Shown here: piece after piece, positions 4,875 to 9,271 of the stretch
Numbering within the stretch: the first letter of the stretch is position 1
Layout of the letters: every line of letters begins with the position of its first letter
NCBI GenBank assembly: GCA_016840965.1
Contig: JAEORI010000348.1
Location: 1 to 9,271, forward strand
Length of the DNA: 9,271 nucleotides
From: Candidatus Thorarchaeota archaeon
GTDB lineage: Archaea; Asgardarchaeota; Thorarchaeia; Thorarchaeales; Thorarchaeaceae
Direction: 5' to 3'
The notes under the pieces: generated by a model
Seen by the model: the letters and a program-made list of their open reading frames with translations, nothing else
What the model was told of the DNA's origin: nothing
The model's database searches: none
Translations under genes and position numbers: made by a program

Positions 4875-6481
4875 GCTATACTGGAGTAGAAGAAATGTAT
4901 AGAGTGATACCCACTGGTCGTTCTAATGTAATTGCACGCAACGGAATGGTTGCATCGTCCCAGCCTCTTGCTACACAAGCAGGCTTGGAAATCATACGAA
5001 AAGGTGGAAATGCCATTGATGCTGCAGTAGCTACAGCTGCTGTGCTTGATGTGGTTGAGCCTTTCAGTACTGGTTGTGGTGGGGATGCATTCGCTCTCAT
5101 TCATCTATCTGGTAAGTCTAGTCCTCTGAGCTATAATGGCTCTGGTCGTTCTGGGTCACTTGCTTCTCTTGAAGACCTGCTTGGTCTGGGTTGGACCAGC
5201 ATACCAATGCGTGGTGGTCCACCTGTTACTGTTCCAGGAGCACTTCATCTTTGGTGCTATATCATTGAGAAACATGGTATTCTAGAGATGAAGGATATTC
5301 TCAAACCTGCAATTCATTACGCACGCAATGGATTTCCGGTTTCTCCAATTATCGCTCACACTTGGAGAGGAATACTTGGAAATCTTAAGAATGATGCTGC
5401 ACGTGAGATATATTCTCCCAATGCAGAAGCTCCCAAAATGGGACAGGTCATGAAGAACCCTGACTTGGCAAATACATTTGAAAGTGTCATTGAACAAGGG
5501 CAATCTGCGTTTTATTCAGGGAAAATCGCTAAGTCAATTATCGACACCGTGCAAAAGAACGGTGGATTTCTGACAATGGAAGATCTAGCTACGCACAAGA
5601 CCATGGAAACTACTCCTATCTCAGTTTCATATCGCGGCGTGGATGTTTTTGAACATCCACCAAATGGACAAGGATTTGCTGCTCTCTCTATGTTGAACAT
5701 AATGGAAACATTTGACTTAACGAAACTAACTCCCCTTAGTGCTGAGAGATACCATTTGATGATTGAAGCAAAAAAACTGGCTTATGCTGATCTGCATCAA
5801 CATAATGCGGATCCTGAATTCTATTCAGTACCCCTACAGAAACTCCTATCAAAATCATATGCGCAGGAACGTGCAAAAACAATCGATAAGAGCAATGCAA
5901 TGAGCATCTACGCTCCTGGACTCATGTTGGGTCATGACACCGTCTACCTTGCCACTGCTGATGGAGAGGGAAATGCAGTTTCCTTCATCAACAGTCTCTA
6001 TATGGGTATGGGCAGTGGTCTTGTAGCTCCTGGCACCGGAATAAAATTACAGAATCGAGGTCATTTGTTCTCTCTCGACCCTGAGCATCCGAATTGCTAT
6101 GCTCCAAGGAAATTGCCATTCCATACAATTATTCCTGGTGCAATCTACAAGGACAATGACCTACTGGGTGTGTATGGCATCATGGGTGGTGCCCATCAGG
6201 CTCAAGCGCATGGCCAATTCGTAAGTAACGTGGTTGATTATGGAATGTATCCGCAAGAAGCTTTAGATTTTCCAAGATTCAATCATGACCACACAACGAA
6301 TAAGGTCGGACTGGAAAATGGGATTCCACCTCAGATACAGCATGAACTCCGAAATCTTGGTCATGTTCTAGTTCATGAATCAAACTCCAGTTTCGGTGGA
6401 GGACAGGCTATTCTAAAACTTAATGATGTCTGGATTGCAGGGTCTGACCATCGCAAGGATGGGCAAGCTGCCGGCTTCTAA
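4871..6481 (+). CDS. Gamma-glutamyltransferase family protein, YwrD-like
   Basis: This 536-aa Ntn-hydrolase would mature by self-cleavage and hydrolyse or transfer gamma-glutamyl or related acyl groups. The N-terminal part has NGMVASSQPLATQAGLEI (24-41), GGNAIDAAVAT (45-55) and VVEPFSTGCGGDAFAL (61-76). The predicted cleavage is between Asp356 and Thr357 in GHDTVYLATADGEGNAVSF, making Thr357 the nucleophile. It is followed by NSLYMGMGSG (374-383), LQNRG (393-397) and the oxyanion-region GIMGGAHQAQ (436-445). The DTVYLATAD form, instead of TTHFSVVD, places it with YwrD-like members whose preferred substrates are less certain than those of true glutathione GGT. There is no signal peptide, so it acts in the cytoplasm, unlike periplasmic GGTs. 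Its ATG overlaps the stop of the upstream gene (ATGA), implying translational coupling. However, the ATG at 4895 (Met9) has a GGAG eight bases upstream and gives the more usual N-terminal length. Confidence 0.9.
   Translation: MSYTGVEEMYRVIPTGRSNVIARNGMVASSQPLATQAGLEIIRKGGNAIDAAVATAAVLDVVEPFSTGCGGDAFALIHLSGKSSPLSYNGSGRSGSLASLEDLLGLGWTSIPMRGGPPVTVPGALHLWCYIIEKHGILEMKDILKPAIHYARNGFPVSPIIAHTWRGILGNLKNDAAREIYSPNAEAPKMGQVMKNPDLANTFESVIEQGQSAFYSGKIAKSIIDTVQKNGGFLTMEDLATHKTMETTPISVSYRGVDVFEHPPNGQGFAALSMLNIMETFDLTKLTPLSAERYHLMIEAKKLAYADLHQHNADPEFYSVPLQKLLSKSYAQERAKTIDKSNAMSIYAPGLMLGHDTVYLATADGEGNAVSFINSLYMGMGSGLVAPGTGIKLQNRGHLFSLDPEHPNCYAPRKLPFHTIIPGAIYKDNDLLGVYGIMGGAHQAQAHGQFVSNVVDYGMYPQEALDFPRFNHDHTTNKVGLENGIPPQIQHELRNLGHVLVHESNSSFGGGQAILKLNDVWIAGSDHRKDGQAAGF
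4883..4886 (+). promoter_or_regulatory. Shine-Dalgarno candidate for an internal GGT start
   Basis: GGAG lies 8 bases before the in-frame ATG at 4895. The upstream ATG at 4871 has no purine-rich site at a useful distance. This favours a protein 8 residues shorter, although the 4-bp overlap supports reinitiation at 4871. Both starts may be used. Confidence 0.4.
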
Positions 6482-6490
6482 TATTTATTA
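6481..6490 (+). promoter_or_regulatory. TATA-like box before the aspartase gene
   Basis: ATATTTATTA begins at the last base of the GGT stop codon. A start of transcription about 25 bases downstream would give a short leader of roughly 15-20 bases that contains the Shine-Dalgarno at 6517. The aspartase gene can therefore probably be transcribed on its own as well as by read-through from the GGT gene. Confidence 0.45.
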
Positions 6491-6516
6491 ATTAGATGAA
6501 AGTAAAATACAATTGT

Positions 6517-6523
6517 GGTGAGG
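6517..6523 (+). promoter_or_regulatory. Ribosome binding site that sets the aspartase start
   Basis: GGTGAGG ends 5 bases before the ATG at 6529. The earlier in-frame ATG at 6496 has no such site, and the extra 11 residues it would add (MKVKYNCGEVL) are encoded by the leader and Shine-Dalgarno region itself. The real start is therefore 6529. Confidence 0.7.
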
Positions 6524-6528
6524 TTCTT

Positions 6529-7986
6529 ATGAGTCAGGAAGAACAACAGTTTCGAGAAGAAACAGATCTTTTGGGCACAAGACTAGTTCCAAAGGATGCC
6601 TATTGGGGAATACAAACACTTCGTGCTCAGGAAAATTTTGGGGTTTCTCTTGTTCGTCTATTCAATTACTCGACGCTAATCCAATCAATGGCAATGGTGA
6701 AGAAAGCGTGTACTCTGGCGAACCATGACCTTGGTCATATTATTGATGAGTATGCAGAGGCAATCATCCAAGCCTGCAATGAAATAATCTCTGGAAAACT
6801 AGAGGAACAATTCGTTGTTGATATGCTTCAAGGTGGTGCTGGAACATCTACAAACATGTGTGTGAATGAAGTAATAGCTTCTAGGGCAAATGAGATACTT
6901 GGGGAGCCCAGGAACACTATGAGTCCAATTTCTGCGCTTGACCATGTAAATCTCTCTCAATCGACAAATGATGTTTACCCTACAGCGATCAAAATCGCTA
7001 CTATCTATGGTCTTCGAGACCTCTCAACCAATCTTCGAGGTCTAATTCAAGCACTTGATGAGAAAGCAGACGAGTTTAAGGACATATTAAAGCTGGGTCG
7101 GACTGAGATGCAGGATGCAGTTCCAATTACTCTTGGACAAGAATTCGGAGCTTGGTCGGGAGCATTGAAGAGAGACCTCCAGAGAATCGTGTGGGCTATT
7201 GATATTCTAAAGACACACAATATTGGTGCAACTGCAATAGGAACTTCACTAAATGCAGATCCTGAGTACATCGACCTCGCAGAAACTCATCTTCGCAAAG
7301 TAACAGGTATTGAAGAATTGACAACCTCTGAGAATCTTGTTGACGACACTCAGAATGCGGATGAGTTCGTTCATGCATCAGGACTACTTAGAGTAATTGC
7401 AACGAATCTCTCCAAAATTTCAGGTGACCTCATTCTCCTTTCTTCAGGCCCTGTCGGAGGATTTCATGAGATAATCCTTCCTCCTGTACAACCAGGCTCT
7501 TCGATAATGCCCGGTAAAGTAAACCCTGTGATTCCAGAAATGGTTTTGCAGGTTGCATATCAGGTGATTGGGCATGATGTCGTGATTACGATGGCTGCAC
7601 AGGCAGGACAATTAGAGCTAAATGCCTACGAGCCTATAATCGCTTACAACTTCTTCCAAGCTCTGAAAGTTTTGAAAAACGCAATAGCGATATTCGCCGA
7701 GAAATGTATCAAGGGCATAAGACCAAATCCTCCTGGGCTGGACATTGTTCACAGAAGCGTAGGTCTTGTGACTGCCCTCAATCCAGTGTTAGGATACAAA
7801 GCAACATCACAAGTGGCGAAAAAAGCATTAGAAACAGGACGACCAATCCGCGATATTATCCTAGAAGAAGGTCTCTTGGATGCCGATTGGCTAGACGTTT
7901 TGCTTTCACCCAAACGCATGACCCAAGCTGGCATCGTTGGACATGAACATAAAAAATCTGAGCAGGATCGTGAAGCCAGGGAATGA
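6529..7986 (+). CDS. aspA: Aspartate ammonia-lyase (aspartase/fumarase superfamily)
   Basis: This 485-aa enzyme should interconvert L-aspartate with fumarate and ammonia as a cytoplasmic homotetramer. The N-terminus carries LLGTRLVPKDAYWGIQTLRA (14-33), with Arg32 at the position of the substrate-linked arginine of aspartases. GGAGTSTN (102-109), SQSTND (143-148) and the signature loop GSSIMPGKVNPVIPE (323-337, with Ser324, Lys330 and Asn332) are intact. The segment after the loop (VIGHDVVITMAAQAGQLELN, then EPII) matches aspartase. Class II fumarase has a GNFELNVF-type sequence there, so I prefer aspartase. One oddity is GRTEMQDAVP (190-199), where Glu193 replaces the His or Gln usual in fumarases and studied aspartases. 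SSGPVGGFHEI also differs from the common SGPRAGL form. The length is normal. Translation starts at 6529, with its own promoter candidate 47 bp after the GGT stop. It ends 6 bp from the convergent transporter gene. A related lyase acting on a different amino acid remains possible. Confidence 0.85.
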   Translation: MSQEEQQFREETDLLGTRLVPKDAYWGIQTLRAQENFGVSLVRLFNYSTLIQSMAMVKKACTLANHDLGHIIDEYAEAIIQACNEIISGKLEEQFVVDMLQGGAGTSTNMCVNEVIASRANEILGEPRNTMSPISALDHVNLSQSTNDVYPTAIKIATIYGLRDLSTNLRGLIQALDEKADEFKDILKLGRTEMQDAVPITLGQEFGAWSGALKRDLQRIVWAIDILKTHNIGATAIGTSLNADPEYIDLAETHLRKVTGIEELTTSENLVDDTQNADEFVHASGLLRVIATNLSKISGDLILLSSGPVGGFHEIILPPVQPGSSIMPGKVNPVIPEMVLQVAYQVIGHDVVITMAAQAGQLELNAYEPIIAYNFFQALKVLKNAIAIFAEKCIKGIRPNPPGLDIVHRSVGLVTALNPVLGYKATSQVAKKALETGRPIRDIILEEGLLDADWLDVLLSPKRMTQAGIVGHEHKKSEQDREARE

Positions 7987-7992
7987 ACTTCG

Positions 7993-9270
7993 TCATGTGT
8001 CAGAAATCACATCATATGCGATGTTATCTGCGTGGTCTCCAATCCTCTCAAGGTTTCTCAGAGTTTCGATAAAGACAGCATCTGCTTGAGGGTCACAGAT
8101 CCCTTTCCGAACTCGCTCTATATGTGCTGCTTTCAGCTTCCTTTCGAGTACATCGACTTGATCTTCAAGTCTCTCAGCAATTTTGGCTCGATCTTTGTTC
8201 CTTGTCTCCAGAGCATTAATTGCGGTTGAATAGGTGTCCTCCACAAGGTCAAACATTTCTGTAATATCATTAGTGCCTTGTTGCGAAAATGTGATTCCAT
8301 CCTTCAATTTGTCAAGGACAAACTCAGCAATATTTGAAGCGAGGTCTCCCACACGCTCAATATCAGTAAGTATTGCGAGTAATTTTATTCTCCAGATAAT
8401 ATCATCGTGGTTAAGATCTTCTTCTCTGATCTTATCAATGAACTCTTCAGTACTTCTACATCTCTCATCAACATCTTCTTCGAGATTTATGACCTTTCTA
8501 GCATCTTCAATATCTTTGTTGAGCAGGGCGGTCTTGCTGAGACTTATCATCTCAATAGTCTTTTCTGCGGTTCTGAAAATTTCACGTTCGGACTCAAGAA
8601 GTGCAGCTTGCGGCAGATTTAGCATTTCCTCGTCGTAGAAATGCTTGCCAATTATCTCTCCTTCTTTATCAGGAATCAGTTTGTCACAAAATCGAACTAG
8701 GAGACCTACAAAGGGGATGAAAAGAAGACTCACAATGACATTGAATATTGTATGAGCATTAGCAATTTGACGCGGAAGACTCGTATCTGTTAATAATACA
8801 AGGTCTGTAAACGGAACCAAGAAGGGCAGAAATATTGCTACGCCAACCACATTGATTATTGTTTGAGCTATCGCAGTACGTTTTGCAGGTGATGTTGCGC
8901 CAATGCCTGCAAAAAGTTCCAAAAAACATGTGCCAATGTTAGCACCCATTACAAGTGCGATGCCTGGCCCCAGATCAATTGCACCTGCTGCGCTCATGGC
9001 TATAACTAAGCTCGTAGTTGCAGAACTACTCTGTGTCACCCCTGCAATAGATGCGCCTATGAGAATTCCAAATATTGGAATCGCACCATAATCGTTAATC
9101 AGGTTTCTAAAAAATGGATATTCAGTAGTGAGTGGTTTAGCTCCTTGTTTCATGAAATCCATTGCAAGAAAGAGTAATCCTAAGCTGAAAATGACAGTAC
9201 CAATGAGTTGTATTTTTTCATTCTTTGAGAACATCCTCATGAAAAAACCAATTGCCACAAGAGGCCAGAA
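7993..9270 (-). CDS. Na/Pi cotransporter family protein with PhoU-like tail (5' end outside window)
   Basis: The frame runs open through the right edge (FWPL precedes the GTG at 9258), so that GTG is internal and the first inverted-repeat half of the transporter is missing. Numbering from the GTG, the visible membrane part (about 15-190) holds the second repeat. It includes VTQSSSATTSLV (74-85), the QSSSATT substrate/ion motif of the NptA/SLC34-like family, VMGANIGTCFLE (103-114), AKRTAIAQTIINVVG (125-139) and NAHTIFNVIVSLLFIPF (167-183). The cytoplasmic part (about 210-421) is helical and PhoU-like, with two metal-binding-type motifs: DIERVGDLASNIAE (299-312) and RNLERIGDHADNIAY (401-415). 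It probably moves phosphate with sodium, with the PhoU domain as a possible control module, although other anions are possible. Cys111 replaces the usual Thr of GANIGTT. The complete protein should be around 550 residues. Confidence 0.9.
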   Translation of the reverse strand, partial: FWPLVAIGFFMRMFSKNEKIQLIGTVIFSLGLLFLAMDFMKQGAKPLTTEYPFFRNLINDYGAIPIFGILIGASIAGVTQSSSATTSLVIAMSAAGAIDLGPGIALVMGANIGTCFLELFAGIGATSPAKRTAIAQTIINVVGVAIFLPFLVPFTDLVLLTDTSLPRQIANAHTIFNVIVSLLFIPFVGLLVRFCDKLIPDKEGEIIGKHFYDEEMLNLPQAALLESEREIFRTAEKTIEMISLSKTALLNKDIEDARKVINLEEDVDERCRSTEEFIDKIREEDLNHDDIIWRIKLLAILTDIERVGDLASNIAEFVLDKLKDGITFSQQGTNDITEMFDLVEDTYSTAINALETRNKDRAKIAERLEDQVDVLERKLKAAHIERVRKGICDPQADAVFIETLRNLERIGDHADNIAYDVISDT

Positions 9271-9271
9271 T

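Noticed and set aside
4871..6481. Classic secreted glutathione-degrading GGT
   Set aside because: There is no signal peptide, and the nucleophile region is DTVYLATAD rather than TTHxSVVD, so a YwrD-like cytoplasmic member is more likely.
6496..6528. Upstream ATG that would lengthen the aspartase by 11 residues
   Set aside because: The added codons run through the leader and the Shine-Dalgarno at 6517-6523, which is well placed for the ATG at 6529.
6529..7986. Class II fumarase as the product name
   Set aside because: The superfamily signature fits both, but the region after it (AAQAGQLELN, EPII) and the DAVPITLGQEF segment follow aspartase.
8234..8638. 134-aa open frame on the plus strand opposite the PhoU-like region
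   Set aside because: It is Ser-rich and matches no family. The opposite strand encodes clear PhoU motifs.
1..9271. CRISPR array, tRNA/rRNA, transposon or phage sequence
   Set aside because: No spaced direct repeats, tRNA T-loop and acceptor pairing, transposase frames or terminal inverted repeats were seen, and almost all of the window is accounted for by the listed genes.

Overview
The window reads as a compact stretch of an AT-leaning archaeal chromosome. The best evidence is a signal peptidase of the archaeal/ER Ser-His type rather than the bacterial Ser-Lys type. Supporting signs are TATA-like boxes about 25-30 bases before start codons that lack Shine-Dalgarno sequences, frequent GTG/TTG starts, and an archaeal-style AAA+ ATPase tail. 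An Asgard-type or other mesophilic archaeon would fit, but the sequence does not fix the lineage. I see no phage, IS, CRISPR, tRNA or rRNA sequence. The only intergenic space near 100 bp is the divergent promoter region at 3383-3482.

Left edge (3-824, +): the C-terminal part of an AAA+ ATPase. It ends 5 bp from the end of a convergent minus-strand cluster.

Minus-strand cluster (3382 down to 830): in transcription order, an unrecognised 156-aa protein, an archaeal signal peptidase I, a TPM-domain (YgcG-like) membrane protein, and a LemA-family membrane protein. The spacing is short (39, 33 and 18 bp), so it looks like a cell-surface or membrane-protein operon. A second promoter probably lies before the signal peptidase.

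Plus-strand cluster (3483-7986): a persulfide-dioxygenase-like metallo-beta-lactamase protein fused to two rhodanese domains (CstB-like layout) overlaps by 4 bp a cytoplasmic YwrD-type gamma-glutamyltransferase-like enzyme. An aspartase-type lyase follows with its own probable promoter and Shine-Dalgarno. Together they suggest sulfane-sulfur/thiol handling, gamma-glutamyl compound breakdown and amino-acid deamination. That link is inferred from position and family knowledge.

Right edge (7993-9270, -): the C-terminal part of a Na/Pi-cotransporter-family protein with a PhoU-like tail, cut by the window end. It converges on the aspartase gene with 6 bp between them.

The most notable items are the altered metal motif of the persulfide-dioxygenase-like protein (the three mononuclear-iron ligands are kept and the second site is lost), its coupling to a gamma-glutamyltransferase, a perfect 12-bp palindrome inside its core promoter, and the unknown gene heading the signal peptidase/TPM/LemA operon.
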